A stretch of 64,000 bases of DNA from an uncultured Acidimicrobiales bacterium (GTDB lineage Bacteria > Actinomycetota > Acidimicrobiia > Acidimicrobiales > Bin134): positions 372,001 through 436,000 of the forward strand of contig OX638350.1 of the NCBI GenBank assembly GCA_951813325.1, written 5' to 3'. The notes below the pieces were generated by a model. That model ran no database searches. It had not been told where the DNA came from and saw only the letters and a list, made by a program, of their open reading frames with translations. Made by a program: the position numbers and the translations under genes. This document shows positions 46,779 to 55,343 of this stretch, piece by piece; the first letter of the stretch is position 1; the number at the start of each line of letters is the position of its first letter.

Positions 46779-48258
46779 TCATTCAACTTCTGGCCACGAG
46801 GTGGAGTCAGCGGGCGGTTTCAGCCTGGAGTACGCGCCCGCCCCCGAATCGGTGGCCCCGGTGCGCCTGGCCTCGCAATACGGCCTGTTCATAGGGGGCG
46901 AGATGGTGGAACCGGGTGCCGGTCGGCTGGCCGCCACCGTGAACCCCGCCACCGGGGAGGCGTTGGCCGAGGTTGGTGTGGCCGAAGCTGTCGATGTGGA
47001 TAGGGCAGTAGTTGCGGCCCGCGCCGCGTGGGAGGGGGGCTGGCGCAATCTGCCCGGTGCCGAGCGCGCCAAGTACCTGTATCGGGTGGCCCGGTTGCTG
47101 CAAGAGCGGGCCCGAGAATTCGCGGTCTTGGAGACCATGGACGGGGGCAAGCCCATCCGTGAGTCCCGCGACCTCGACATCCCGCTGGCCGCGGCCCATT
47201 TCTTCCACTACGCCGGGTGGGCCGACAAGCTCGACTACGCCTTCAGCGGCCGCCGGGCCGCGCCGCTGGGGGTGGCCGCCCAAATCATCCCGTGGAACTT
47301 CCCCCTGCTGATGGCAGCCTGGAAGCTGGCCCCCGCGCTGGCCTGCGGCAACACTGTCGTGCTCAAACCGGCGCCCACCACCCCGCTCACCGCGCTGTTG
47401 TTGGCCGAGGTGCTCCGCGACGCCGAGATCCCCCCTGGTGTGGTCAACATCGTCACCGGCGACGACGCCACCGGGGCTGCGCTGGTGGCCCACCCGGGCG
47501 TGGACAAAGTGGCGTTCACCGGATCCACCGAAGTGGGCCGGGCCATCGGTGCCGAGGTGGCGGGTACCGGCAAGCGCCTCACCTTGGAGCTTGGGGGCAA
47601 GGCGGCCAACATCGTGTTCGACGATGCCGCCCTCGACCAGGTGACCGAGGGCATCGTCAACGGGATCTACTTCAACGGGGGGCAAGTGTGCTGCGCCGGT
47701 TCGCGCCTGCTGGTGCAGGAGACGGTGGCCGACACTGTGGTGGGCAAGCTCCAGCAGCGCATGAACACCCTGCGAGTGGGCGACCCGCTGGACAAGAACA
47801 CCGACATCGGCGCAATCAACTCCCAGGCCCAGCTCAACCGCATCGGTGAGTTGGTGGCCTCTGGAGTGGCCGAGGGCGCCGAGCTGTATACGCCGCCGTG
47901 CGAGCTGCCCGAGCGGGGCTTTTTCCATCCCCCTGCGCTGTTCACCAACGTTTCCACCGCTCACCGCATCGCCCGAGAGGAGATCTTCGGCCCGGTGTTG
48001 TCGGTGCTCACCTTCCGCACCGCCGAAGAGGCGGTGGCCAAGGCCAACAACACCCCCTATGGGTTGTCGGCCGGCATCTGGACCGAGAAGGGGTCGCGCA
48101 TCTTGTGGATGGCCGACCAGATGCAGGCCGGTGTCGTGTGGGCCAACACCTTCAACCGGTTCGATCCGGCCAGCCCGTTCGGCGGCTACCGGGAGAGCGG
48201 CTACGGCCGCGAAGGGGGCCGAGCCGGCCTCTTGCCCTATGTGGAGTTGGTGGCGTGA
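46771..48258 (+). CDS. Aldehyde dehydrogenase (catalytic)
   Basis: 495 residues from TTG 46771, which overlaps the deoC stop by 8 bases and has GGGAGG 8 bases upstream. All ALDH features are present: IIPWNFPLLMAAWKLAPALA, FTGSTEVGRAIG, the general-base Glu in LTLELGGKAANIV, the nucleophile Cys in FNGGQVCCAGSRL, and EEIFGPVLSVLTF. Given its overlap with deoC, oxidation of the acetaldehyde released by DeoC to acetate (or acetyl-CoA) is the likely job. A second, shorter ALDH paralogue follows with a GTGA overlap. Confidence 0.93.
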   Translation: MTDHSTSGHEVESAGGFSLEYAPAPESVAPVRLASQYGLFIGGEMVEPGAGRLAATVNPATGEALAEVGVAEAVDVDRAVVAARAAWEGGWRNLPGAERAKYLYRVARLLQERAREFAVLETMDGGKPIRESRDLDIPLAAAHFFHYAGWADKLDYAFSGRRAAPLGVAAQIIPWNFPLLMAAWKLAPALACGNTVVLKPAPTTPLTALLLAEVLRDAEIPPGVVNIVTGDDATGAALVAHPGVDKVAFTGSTEVGRAIGAEVAGTGKRLTLELGGKAANIVFDDAALDQVTEGIVNGIYFNGGQVCCAGSRLLVQETVADTVVGKLQQRMNTLRVGDPLDKNTDIGAINSQAQLNRIGELVASGVAEGAELYTPPCELPERGFFHPPALFTNVSTAHRIAREEIFGPVLSVLTFRTAEEAVAKANNTPYGLSAGIWTEKGSRILWMADQMQAGVVWANTFNRFDPASPFGGYRESGYGREGGRAGLLPYVELVA

Positions 48259-49130
48259 GCAGCCGGCTGGTGGTCAACAAGACCTACAAGCAGTTCGTCG
48301 GCGGAGCATTCGAGCGCTCCGAGTCGGGGCGGTCGTACCCGGTGGTCGGCGCTGGGGGCCAGCTTCTGGCCCATGCCGTCCAGGGTTCTCGCAAAGACGT
48401 CCGGGATGCGGTGGCCGCGGCCCGGTCAGCTCAGGGAAGCTGGGCCGGGCGGACTGCCTATAACCGGGGTCAGATCCTGTACCGGGTGGCCGAGGTAATG
48501 GAGTCTCGCCAAGCCGAGTTCTGCGCCGAAGTGCTTCGGGCAGGCGATGGGTGCACCGAGGAAGCCGCGTCCCGCGAGACTGCCGCGGCCATCGACCGCT
48601 GGGTGTGGTACGCCGGCTGGGCCGACAAGTTCGCCACCGTATTGGGCGGGGCCAACCCGGTGGCCGGCCCCTATTTCAACCTCAGCGTGCCCGAGCCCGC
48701 CGGCGTGGTCGGCATCGTGGCCCCCGACGAGCCCCCTCTCCTCCCGCTGGTGTCCCGGCTGGCGCCGGTGATCGTGTCGGGCAACACCGCAGTGGTGCTG
48801 GCCTCCGAGCGCTGCCCGCTGGTGGCCGTCACTTTGGCCGAGACCTTGGCGCTGAGCGACATCCCCTCCGGAGTGGTCAACATCTGTACCGGCCTTCGCA
48901 ACGAACTGGTCCCTCCGCTGGCTCGTCATGTGGCCGTGGACGCGCTGGATCTCACTGGATGCGACCCCGGGCTGTCCGCCGACGCGGCCCGCCAGGCGGC
49001 CGCCACTATCACCCGGGTGGTGAGCGCCTCGACCGCCGAGCGGCAGTGGGCCGAAGAGGCCGCCCAGAGCCCCTACCTCATCGACGCCTTCTGCGAGACC
49101 AAAACGGTCTGGCACCCCAAGGGAAGATGA
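48255..49130 (+). CDS. Short ALDH-family protein lacking the catalytic Cys region
   Basis: 291 residues. The N-terminal half follows ALDH (QFVGGAFERSESGRSYPV, WAGRTAYNRGQILYRVAEVM, YAGWADKFATVLGGANPVAG, PSGVVNICTG). The PWN motif is replaced (VAPDEPPL), the protein ends before the Cys and Glu active-site block, and the last 80 residues diverge. It should therefore be non-catalytic; as the start overlaps the ALDH stop (GTGA), it probably pairs with that enzyme as a structural or regulatory subunit, comparable in principle to the inactive second half of ALDH16-type proteins. The stop overlaps the next gene (ATGA). Confidence 0.8.
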   Translation: MSSRLVVNKTYKQFVGGAFERSESGRSYPVVGAGGQLLAHAVQGSRKDVRDAVAAARSAQGSWAGRTAYNRGQILYRVAEVMESRQAEFCAEVLRAGDGCTEEAASRETAAAIDRWVWYAGWADKFATVLGGANPVAGPYFNLSVPEPAGVVGIVAPDEPPLLPLVSRLAPVIVSGNTAVVLASERCPLVAVTLAETLALSDIPSGVVNICTGLRNELVPPLARHVAVDALDLTGCDPGLSADAARQAAATITRVVSASTAERQWAEEAAQSPYLIDAFCETKTVWHPKGR

Positions 49131-49774
49131 ACGCGGGGCCGTTTGTTCTCGGCGTCGACCTCGACGGAGTGTGCGCTCAGCACACCGTGGCCTTCCGCAA
49201 GATCGTCGCCCAAGAAAAGGGCGTGCCCGAGGAGTCGCTGACCCTGGATTGCGGGTGGGGCTTCCAGGAATGGGGCTTCGAGGACGGAGACTTCGAGAAG
49301 TACCACAAGCGGGCCGTGGTGGAGCATCGGATGCTGGCCGACATGCCGGCCATGCCCGGTGCCTCAAAGGCGCTGTGGCGGCTGTCGGAGGCCGGGGTGT
49401 GGATACGCATTATCACCCACCGGCTGTACACCAACTGGGACCACGCCATCGCCGCCGGCGACACCGCCGAGTGGCTCGACAAGGCCAAGATCCCCTACCG
49501 GGACCTGTGCTTCGTGGGCGGGAAAACCGCGGTCAACGCCCACGTCTACATCGAAGACGCCCCCCACAACATCGAAGCCCTCAGGTCCGAGGGCCGCACC
49601 GTCATCGCCTTCGACCAGCCCTACAACCGGGATTTGGACCCGCCCCGAGCCGCCACCTGGGAAGAGGTGGAATCCCTGATCTACGAGTACTTGGCCTCCC
49701 ACCAAGGCACCGTCCAACACCAACTCCCCACCTTCGACCCCAGCACCGACCGCTTCAACGACAGAGCCGACTGA
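49127..49774 (+). CDS. HAD-superfamily 5'(3')-deoxyribonucleotidase-like protein (NT5C type)
   Basis: 215 residues. LGVDLDGVCAQHT holds the DxDGV nucleophile motif of NT5C-type nucleotidases; IIRIITHRLYTN-like (IRIITHRLYTNW) is motif II and YIEDAPHNIEAL holds the acidic motif IV. Such enzymes dephosphorylate (deoxy)nucleoside monophosphates. It overlaps the short ALDH gene by 4 bases, making deoC-ALDH-ALDH-like-nucleotidase one operon for deoxynucleotide breakdown. The substrate is inferred from the family and neighbours. Confidence 0.82.
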   Translation: MNAGPFVLGVDLDGVCAQHTVAFRKIVAQEKGVPEESLTLDCGWGFQEWGFEDGDFEKYHKRAVVEHRMLADMPAMPGASKALWRLSEAGVWIRIITHRLYTNWDHAIAAGDTAEWLDKAKIPYRDLCFVGGKTAVNAHVYIEDAPHNIEALRSEGRTVIAFDQPYNRDLDPPRAATWEEVESLIYEYLASHQGTVQHQLPTFDPSTDRFNDRAD

Positions 49775-49778
49775 CGCT

Positions 49779-50006
49779 CTACGACTTGCAGATCTTTAAG
49801 ATCGTCTGCGGCGAAGCTTTTGCTACCTCTGCGATATCCCGAGAGGAGGCGCCGTTGGCATGGGCGAGGCGCACTGCCGTCTCCCAGAGTGCGCTGGCGT
49901 CGTCTTTCTCGCGGGTCATCCGCTGTACAACTCGCAGCGCGGCGCCTTGGGCGCTATTGGATGCTTTGATCTCGTCAAGTTCCCAGCGCGAAATGGTCTT
50001 GTTCAT
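49779..50006 (-). CDS. Small helix-turn-helix-like protein
   Basis: 75 residues from ATG 50006 (GTG 50024 would add six). The C-terminal part, ALWETAVRLAHANGASSRDIAEVAKASPQTILKI, written here only as a description, has the spacing of a resolvase- or sigma-like HTH (ASSRDIAEVAKASPQTILK). It is divergent from a putative toxin-antitoxin pair, with two 12-bp palindromes between, so it could regulate that pair, or itself be an unrelated small DNA-binding protein. Convergent with the nucleotidase gene. Confidence 0.55.
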   Translation of the reverse strand: MNKTISRWELDEIKASNSAQGAALRVVQRMTREKDDASALWETAVRLAHANGASSRDIAEVAKASPQTILKICKS

Positions 50007-50019
50007 TCGATCGGTCGCA

Positions 50020-50058
50020 TCCACCGGTGGAGATCACCGTGGTATTGGATCGCGATCC
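50020..50058. promoter_or_regulatory. Two 12-bp perfect palindromes (candidate operators)
   Basis: TCCACCGGTGGA at 50020-50031 and GGATCGCGATCC at 50047-50058. The second fills most of the -35/-10 spacer of the promoter for the small two-gene pair, an ideal place for repression. Confidence 0.65.
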
Positions 50059-50072
50059 CGACTCCCTATACT
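50045..50072 (+). promoter_or_regulatory. Sigma-70-like leaderless promoter of the putative toxin-antitoxin pair
   Basis: TTGGAT (50045-50050), 16-bp spacer, TATACT (50067-50072), then 6 bases to GTG 50079. It is the best-formed promoter in the window. Confidence 0.7.
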
Positions 50073-50078
50073 GAGATT

Positions 50079-50249
50079 GTGGCTCCAGAGATGTGGACGG
50101 CAGCGGAGTTGGAGAAGCTCACCCCCGCTGAGCAGGATGTTGCGTTCCAGGCCAGCATCGTGACCGACCCCGATGACATCCCCCCTGAGTTCTTGGACCG
50201 AGTGCGTAGCCGCCTCCTCAAGCGACTCAACGCTTCCAGTTCCAGTTGA
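50079..50249 (+). CDS. Small antitoxin-like protein
   Basis: 56 residues from GTG 50079 (ATG 50091 is an alternative). WTAAELEKLTPAEQDVAFQ and PPEFLDRVRSRLLKRL form two helices, acidic then basic, of the size and style of antitoxins or of small partners of RelE-like toxins. The strong promoter directly in front gives a leaderless GTG. The stop overlaps the TTG start of the next gene (TTGA), so the pair is co-translated. Function is inferred from organisation only. Confidence 0.55.
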   Translation: MAPEMWTAAELEKLTPAEQDVAFQASIVTDPDDIPPEFLDRVRSRLLKRLNASSSS

Positions 50250-50563
50250 GCGCCACCCGCAGGGTCGTCCGGGTCTCTGCTGACTTCTTCCGAGATCTCG
50301 ACCACGCACTGCCTGGTGAGCGTGGTCCCGACGGGCATCCTTCTGCAATCGACTTCCAGACCTTTGAGTTGCTGCGCATCGTGGACCACTTCGCAGTTTC
50401 GTTTGACGACCTACCTGAACTGTTCCCGGGCCGTTCGGATTATCGATTCCTTGTTGCGGCTGGCATGCTCGTCCCCCGGTTCTCGGTTGTCGGCCGGCTT
50501 GCCGCGGACGGTGCGGTCGAGCTTGTCCAGCTCGAAATCGATCTGGACACCGGTTGGGAATGA
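50246..50563 (+). CDS. Putative toxin of a small two-gene module (RelE/ParE-like size)
   Basis: 105 residues from TTG 50246, overlapping the upstream gene by 4 bases. VVRVSADFFRDLDHALPG at the start and GRSDYRFLVAAGMLVPRF later could fit the helix-then-beta-sheet order of RelE/ParE-type mRNA interferases or gyrase poisons, but no catalytic residue can be assigned with confidence. Gene order (small helical protein first, about 100-residue partner second), coupling and operator-like palindromes are what suggest a toxin-antitoxin pair. It ends 19 bp before the HAD gene, convergently. Confidence 0.5.
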   Translation: MSATRRVVRVSADFFRDLDHALPGERGPDGHPSAIDFQTFELLRIVDHFAVSFDDLPELFPGRSDYRFLVAAGMLVPRFSVVGRLAADGAVELVQLEIDLDTGWE

Positions 50564-50582
50564 CCCAGACCCCCAACAGCGC

Positions 50583-51269
50583 CTATTGGTCCGCGAGCCA
50601 GGAGGGGAGTTGGCGGATGTCGGACAGCTCCACCCAGTTGGGGTGGGGGGAGATGGAGCTATGCTCCAGGTCCCAGGTGAGGTGGTAGGGGATGTGCACG
50701 CCCCGGCCGCCGAGGGCGACGACCGGCTCGATGTCGGAGCGCACCGAGTTGCCCACCATCACGAAGCGGTCGATGGCGATGTCGTGGCGCTCTAGGACCC
50801 GGGTGTAGGTGGCCTCGTTCTTCTCGGCCACGATCTCCACCGCGCCGAAGTGGTCGGCCAGGCCGGAGGCCGCGATCTTGGCCTCTTGATTCCACAGGTC
50901 GCCCTTGGTGATGAGCACCAGCCGGTAGCGGTGCTCTAATGCGCGGACGGTCTCGGCCACGCCGTCGAGCAGTTCCACCGGATGGGCGTGCATCTCCTTG
51001 GCCCAGCCCACGATGGTGTGGATCTCCTCAGCAGTGATCTGTCCTTCGGTGGCCTCGATGGCGGTCTCGATCATCGACAGCACGAAACCCTTGATGCCGT
51101 AGCCGAAGATGGCCACGTTATGGCGCTCCAATTGGATGAGCTGTTCGTGAAAGTCCACATCGGGCAGATAGCGGGCCACAAGGTTGGCCATTCGCTCCTC
51201 GTAGTCAGCGAAGATCGACTCGTTGTGCCACAGGGTGTCGTCAGCGTCTAACCCCACGGTTTCGATCAT
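50583..51269 (-). CDS. HAD-family hydrolase (phosphatase)
   Basis: 228 residues. DADDTLWHNES contains the nucleophile (DxDxT motif I), LVLITKGD motif II, a Lys before EATYTRVL, and VGNSVRSDIEPVVALG motif IV. A helical cap occupies about residues 20-95. Probably dephosphorylates a small sugar phosphate or nucleotide; as the last gene of the nucleoside-uptake operon (13 bp after add) a nucleotide or deoxyribose-phosphate substrate is reasonable but inferred. Confidence 0.85.
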   Translation of the reverse strand: MIETVGLDADDTLWHNESIFADYEERMANLVARYLPDVDFHEQLIQLERHNVAIFGYGIKGFVLSMIETAIEATEGQITAEEIHTIVGWAKEMHAHPVELLDGVAETVRALEHRYRLVLITKGDLWNQEAKIAASGLADHFGAVEIVAEKNEATYTRVLERHDIAIDRFVMVGNSVRSDIEPVVALGGRGVHIPYHLTWDLEHSSISPHPNWVELSDIRQLPSWLADQ

Positions 51270-51282
51270 GTTCTACTTGCCC

Positions 51283-52353
51283 CTACAAGGCCAGGGGCCC
51301 GTAGGCCGGCTTGATGATCTTGTTGATGATCTCCAGCCGCTCATCGAAGGGGATGAAAGCGCTCTTCATGGCGTTGATGGTCAGCCACCGAATGTCGGCC
51401 CAGCCGAAGCCCAGCTCGTCTACCAACTGCATCACCTCTTGGGTCATGGAAGTGGCGCTCATCAGGCGGTTGTCGGTGTTGACCGTCACCCGGAACCGCA
51501 GATCGCTCAGCGGTTTGATGGGGTGTTCGGCGATGGACGGCGCGGCCCCGGTGTGCACGTTGGAGGTGGGGCACAGCTCCAACGGGATGCGCCGGTCCCG
51601 CACGAAGGCGGCCAGGCCTCCCAGCTTGGGGGCGCCGTCGGCGGTGAGGTCGATGTCGTCGACGATGCGGACCCCGTGGCCCAGGCGCTCGGTGCCGCAA
51701 TACTGCACCGCCTCCCAGATGGACGGCGGGCCGTAGGCCTCCCCAGCATGGATGGTGAAGTGGAAGTTCTCTCGCTGGATCAGGTGAAAGGCATCCAGGT
51801 GCCGGGTGGGCGGGTTGCCGGCCTCGGCCCCGGCGATGTCGAAGCCGACCACGCCCCGGTCGCGGTGGCGCACGGCAAGCTGGGCGATCTCCAGGGAGCG
51901 GGCTGCGGTGCGCATGGCGGTGAGCAGGGTCCCGATGCGGATTCTCCGATTGGCGCTGCCCGCTTCGAAGCCGGTCACCACCGCATCCACCACCTCGTCC
52001 AGGCTCAGCCCGGCTTCAGTGTGCAACTCGGGGGCGAATCGGACCTCGGCGTAGACCACGCCGTCGTCGTCCAGGTCTTCGGCGCATTCGGCCGCCACCC
52101 TCTCTAGGGCATCTCGAGTCTGCATGACCCCCACGGTGTGGGCGAATGTCTCCAAGTACAGGGTGAGGTCGAGGCGGCTGGCCCCTCGCACCATCCAGCG
52201 GGCCAGATCGTCGGCGTCGGTGGTGGGCAGGTTGGTATAGCCGGTTTCCGCAGCCAGTTCGACCACGGTCTGGGGACGGAGGCCGCCGTCCAGATGGTCG
52301 TGCAGCAACACCTTGGGGGCTGCCCTTACTTCTTCGATCGTCGGGTGTATCAC
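51283..52353 (-). CDS. add: Adenosine deaminase
   Basis: 356 residues, typical length. It hydrolyses adenosine and deoxyadenosine to inosine forms. Zinc and catalytic residues are visible: [12 protein letters not shown] (HxH), [13 protein letters not shown] (His and Glu), ERLGHGVRI, and [10 protein letters not shown] followed by VTVNTDNR (Asp-Asp region; usual form TDDP). The start lies 4 bp after the deoA stop in the same operon. The replacement NTDNR for the common NTDDP is a minor oddity seen in some actinobacterial enzymes. Confidence 0.94.
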   Translation of the reverse strand: MIHPTIEEVRAAPKVLLHDHLDGGLRPQTVVELAAETGYTNLPTTDADDLARWMVRGASRLDLTLYLETFAHTVGVMQTRDALERVAAECAEDLDDDGVVYAEVRFAPELHTEAGLSLDEVVDAVVTGFEAGSANRRIRIGTLLTAMRTAARSLEIAQLAVRHRDRGVVGFDIAGAEAGNPPTRHLDAFHLIQRENFHFTIHAGEAYGPPSIWEAVQYCGTERLGHGVRIVDDIDLTADGAPKLGGLAAFVRDRRIPLELCPTSNVHTGAAPSIAEHPIKPLSDLRFRVTVNTDNRLMSATSMTQEVMQLVDELGFGWADIRWLTINAMKSAFIPFDERLEIINKIIKPAYGPLAL

Positions 52354-52357
52354 TCCC

Positions 52358-53632
52358 CTAAGCGTATGTAATCCGAGAGGCGATCAGGCGGCGAGGTTCG
52401 GGAGAGGTGTCGGTGATGGTCAGGGCCGACGAAAGGGCCTCGTGGGCGGCGGGCAGGCGAGAAGCGTCGTCGGTATGGAGTTCGGCTATCACGTCGCCAG
52501 CTGCCACCCGGTCGCCGTGGACGCGGCGCAGCTTGACCCCGGCCACCGCCGACACGTCGTCTTCCTTGCGGGCCCGGCCTGCGCCCAGCCGCCAAGCAGC
52601 CACCCCGACGGACAGTGCGTCGATGCGGCCGATGATTCCGCTAGCCGGTGCGGTCCATTGATCCACCTCCGAGGCGACAGGCAGGGGAGCGCTGGGATCG
52701 CCGCCTTGGGCGGCCACCATGGCTCGCCAAGCGTCCATGGCCCTTCCCGAGGCCAACACCTCGGCTGGGTCGGCGTCCAGACCAGCCAGGGCCACCATTT
52801 CTCGGGCTAGGGCCAGCGTCACCTCGACCAAGTCAGCGGGACCGCCCCCGGTCAAGGCTTCGACCGACTCGGCCACCTCCAGGGCGTTGCCGGCGGCCAG
52901 GCCCAGAGGCTGGTCCATGTCGGTGAGCAGGGCCACGGTATCCACCCCATGGGCGTGGCCTAGCCCCACCATGGTTCGGGCCAGCTCCTGGCCCATGGCC
53001 GGATCGGGCAGAAATGCCCCCGAGCCGAACTTCACATCCAGCACCAGCCCGGCGGTGCCCTCGGCGATCTTCTTGGACATGATCGAGCTGGCGATCAGCG
53101 GGATCGAGGCCACTGTCCCGGTGACGTCCCGCAGGGCGTACAGCACCCGGTCGGCCGGGGCCAGATCGGCGGTGGCCGCGGCGATCACTGCGCCCACCTC
53201 ACCAAGCTGGGCCAGAAACTGGTCGTAGCTCAATTCGGCTCGCCAGCCCGCGATGGCCTCCATCTTGTCGAGCGTGCCCCCGGTATGGCCTAACCCCCGC
53301 CCCGAGAGCTGAGGAACCGCCGCTCCGCAGGCGGCCACCAGCGGGCAAAGCACCAGCGACACTTTGTCGCCCACCCCGCCGGTGGAGTGCTTGTCGACCG
53401 TGGGCCGGGCCAGGCTCGACAAGTCCAACCTTTGGCCGCTTTCGATCATGGCCGCGGTCCAGGTGGCCAGCTCCCGAGCGGACAGACTGCGCCACACGAT
53501 GGCCATGAGCAGCGCGGCGGCCTGTTCGGCGGGGATGGTCCCAGAGGTGACCCCGTCGATGAACCAGATGATCTGTTCGTCGCTCAGCTCATCGCCGTCT
53601 CGCTTGGCGACGATGAGATCGACCGCGTTCAC
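52358..53632 (-). CDS. deoA: Thymidine phosphorylase
   Basis: 424 residues. It phosphorolyses thymidine and deoxyuridine to base and deoxyribose-1-P. The phosphate-binding signature [13 protein letters not shown] is intact, with [39 protein letters not shown] and the C-terminal PYNP-type domain ([19 protein letters not shown]). ATG 53632 overlaps the cdd stop by 4 bases. The deoxyribose-1-P made here would need a phosphopentomutase (not in the window) before DeoC acts. Confidence 0.95.
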   Translation of the reverse strand: MNAVDLIVAKRDGDELSDEQIIWFIDGVTSGTIPAEQAAALLMAIVWRSLSARELATWTAAMIESGQRLDLSSLARPTVDKHSTGGVGDKVSLVLCPLVAACGAAVPQLSGRGLGHTGGTLDKMEAIAGWRAELSYDQFLAQLGEVGAVIAAATADLAPADRVLYALRDVTGTVASIPLIASSIMSKKIAEGTAGLVLDVKFGSGAFLPDPAMGQELARTMVGLGHAHGVDTVALLTDMDQPLGLAAGNALEVAESVEALTGGGPADLVEVTLALAREMVALAGLDADPAEVLASGRAMDAWRAMVAAQGGDPSAPLPVASEVDQWTAPASGIIGRIDALSVGVAAWRLGAGRARKEDDVSAVAGVKLRRVHGDRVAAGDVIAELHTDDASRLPAAHEALSSALTITDTSPEPRRLIASRITYA

Positions 53633-54027
53633 GGCAGTTCGTCGGGGCCGAAGGCGCCGGGCAGCAGGTCGCCCACGGTGTGGGTCTCGTTCACCTGGCA
53701 GCTTGCACCGCCCGCCTCATAGAGCAGTTGGCGGCAACGCCCGCACGGGGTGAGCGGATTTCCGTCGCCGTCGGTCACCGCCACCGCCACGAGTAGGCCT
53801 CCTCCGGTGCGGTGCAAATCGCCGACCAGGCCGCATTCGGCGCACAGCGTGAGCCCGTAGGAGGCGTTCTCCACGTTGCATCCCGACACAACTCGGCCGT
53901 CGTCGGTCAGCCCGGCCGCTCCCACCGACAAGTTCGAATAGGGGGCATAGGCCCCAGAGGAGGCCTGCCGGGCGCCAGCCCACAGCTTGCTCCACGGAAT
54001 CGCCTGCTCAGCGCCCATAGGCCTCAT
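53629..54027 (-). CDS. cdd: Cytidine deaminase
   Basis: 132 residues, homotetrameric type. It deaminates cytidine and deoxycytidine. GAYAPYSNLSVGAAGL, then NVENASYGLTLCAECGL with the zinc Cys and catalytic Glu (CAE), and the second zinc pair PCGRCRQLLYE. ATG 54027 and ATG 54018 are both possible; the latter has GAGG close upstream. It sits between the second permease gene (5 bp) and deoA (4-base overlap), linking transport to catabolism. Confidence 0.95.
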   Translation of the reverse strand: MRPMGAEQAIPWSKLWAGARQASSGAYAPYSNLSVGAAGLTDDGRVVSGCNVENASYGLTLCAECGLVGDLHRTGGGLLVAVAVTDGDGNPLTPCGRCRQLLYEAGGASCQVNETHTVGDLLPGAFGPDELP

Positions 54028-54032
54028 TTCTG

Positions 54033-55343
54033 CTACTTACTTCGTTGGAAGGGCTGGCCAGCGGCCGCCGGTGGGATAGACCGGCCCACCGCCCCGGCCA
54101 CCACTACCAATGTGACCACGAACGGAAGGGCCTGGAGGAATTCGCTGGGAATCTCGAAGCCGCTCACCTCAACCCCCAGGAACTGGAGGCGGGTGCCCAG
54201 CGCTCGAGAGAACCCGAATAGCAATGCCCCTCCGAATGCCCCCCAAGGAGTCCACTTGCCGAAGATCAGGGCGGCCAACGCGATGAAGCCGGCGGCGTTG
54301 GTCATGTTGTCCTCGAAACGGGCCTGCGACTCCATGGAGAACCAGGCGCCAGCCAGGCCGGCGATCAACCCGCCCAAGATCACCGATTGGTAGCGGATCC
54401 GCACCACGTTGACCCCCAGCGTCTCCGCCGCATGGGGGTTTTCCCCGCACGATCGCACGCGGAGTCCCCACGGGGTGCGGTACATGACCACCCAGGTTCC
54501 GATCACCACCACATACATCAACCAGTAGATCGGCTGGCCTCGGAAAACCTGGTCGCCGATCACCGGGATCTTCGACAGCAGCGGCAGGCCGAACTCGGAA
54601 GTGCCCACCCCGGTGGTGATGCCGCTCTTGACGATCACCTCCGAGCGCAAGAAGCCGGTAAGTCCCAGGGCAAACAGGTTGATCACCACCCCGCCCACGA
54701 TCTGGTTCACTCCGAAGCGGATGGACAGCACGGCGAGGAGGGCAGCCACCAGTCCGCCGGCCAGCACGGAGATGAGAATCGAGAACCACAGCCATCCGGT
54801 GGACTGGGCATCTCCTATGGTGGCGTAGGTCATGTAGCCAATCCCCGCGCCGGCCAACATGGTGCCTTCGATGCCGATGTTGATGATGCCCGAGCGCTCG
54901 CACCACAGCCCGGTCATCGACCCCAGCGCCAACGGTGTGGCCAGCACCAGCGACTCGTTGAACAGATTGACGATGTTGGTGCTGGGGTTGTCGGACAGGG
55001 CCAGGCTGAGCACCAGCACCAACGGGATCACGGCCAGAGCGCTCAGCAGCCGGGCCGGGCTGGCCCACACTCGCGCCGCAGGCGGGGCGAAGCCCAGGGC
55101 GGCGGTGAGCAGGAACAAAACGCCGATGGCAGTCACCCACGTTGGGGGATCGAACCCGATTCCCGCCGGGTCGGGCGGTGGTTCGAAGTTGAATCGCCGG
55201 CTGGAACTGCTGATCGCCGGGGCCACCCCAACGATGAGGGCCACTCCCAAGAACCCGAACACCAGCCCGGTCACCGACTGGCGATCCAGGCGAGCCTGGC
55301 TGGAGGTTCCGGCAATTCCAGCGGCGTTCTCGACGGTGGTCAC
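54033..55343 (-). CDS. Nucleoside ABC transporter permease (BmpC/YufQ-like)
   Basis: 436 residues with about ten membrane helices. The inner-membrane permease motif of the branched-chain/ribose-type family is seen in TGLWCERSGIINIGIEGTML and later GGLIAGLAGAWFSMESQ, and EASQ-like LRVRSCGENPHAAETLGVNV forms the coupling loop to the ATPase. An extra helix pair precedes the core. It overlaps the previous permease by 4 bases and is followed by cdd, so the cargo is almost certainly nucleosides. Confidence 0.9.
   Translation of the reverse strand: MTTVENAAGIAGTSSQARLDRQSVTGLVFGFLGVALIVGVAPAISSSSRRFNFEPPPDPAGIGFDPPTWVTAIGVLFLLTAALGFAPPAARVWASPARLLSALAVIPLVLVLSLALSDNPSTNIVNLFNESLVLATPLALGSMTGLWCERSGIINIGIEGTMLAGAGIGYMTYATIGDAQSTGWLWFSILISVLAGGLVAALLAVLSIRFGVNQIVGGVVINLFALGLTGFLRSEVIVKSGITTGVGTSEFGLPLLSKIPVIGDQVFRGQPIYWLMYVVVIGTWVVMYRTPWGLRVRSCGENPHAAETLGVNVVRIRYQSVILGGLIAGLAGAWFSMESQARFEDNMTNAAGFIALAALIFGKWTPWGAFGGALLFGFSRALGTRLQFLGVEVSGFEIPSEFLQALPFVVTLVVVAGAVGRSIPPAAAGQPFQRSK

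Noticed and set aside
46807..47964. 385-residue minus-strand frame opposite the aldehyde dehydrogenase
   Set aside because: Antisense shadow with His/Gly-rich composition; the plus strand encodes a complete ALDH.
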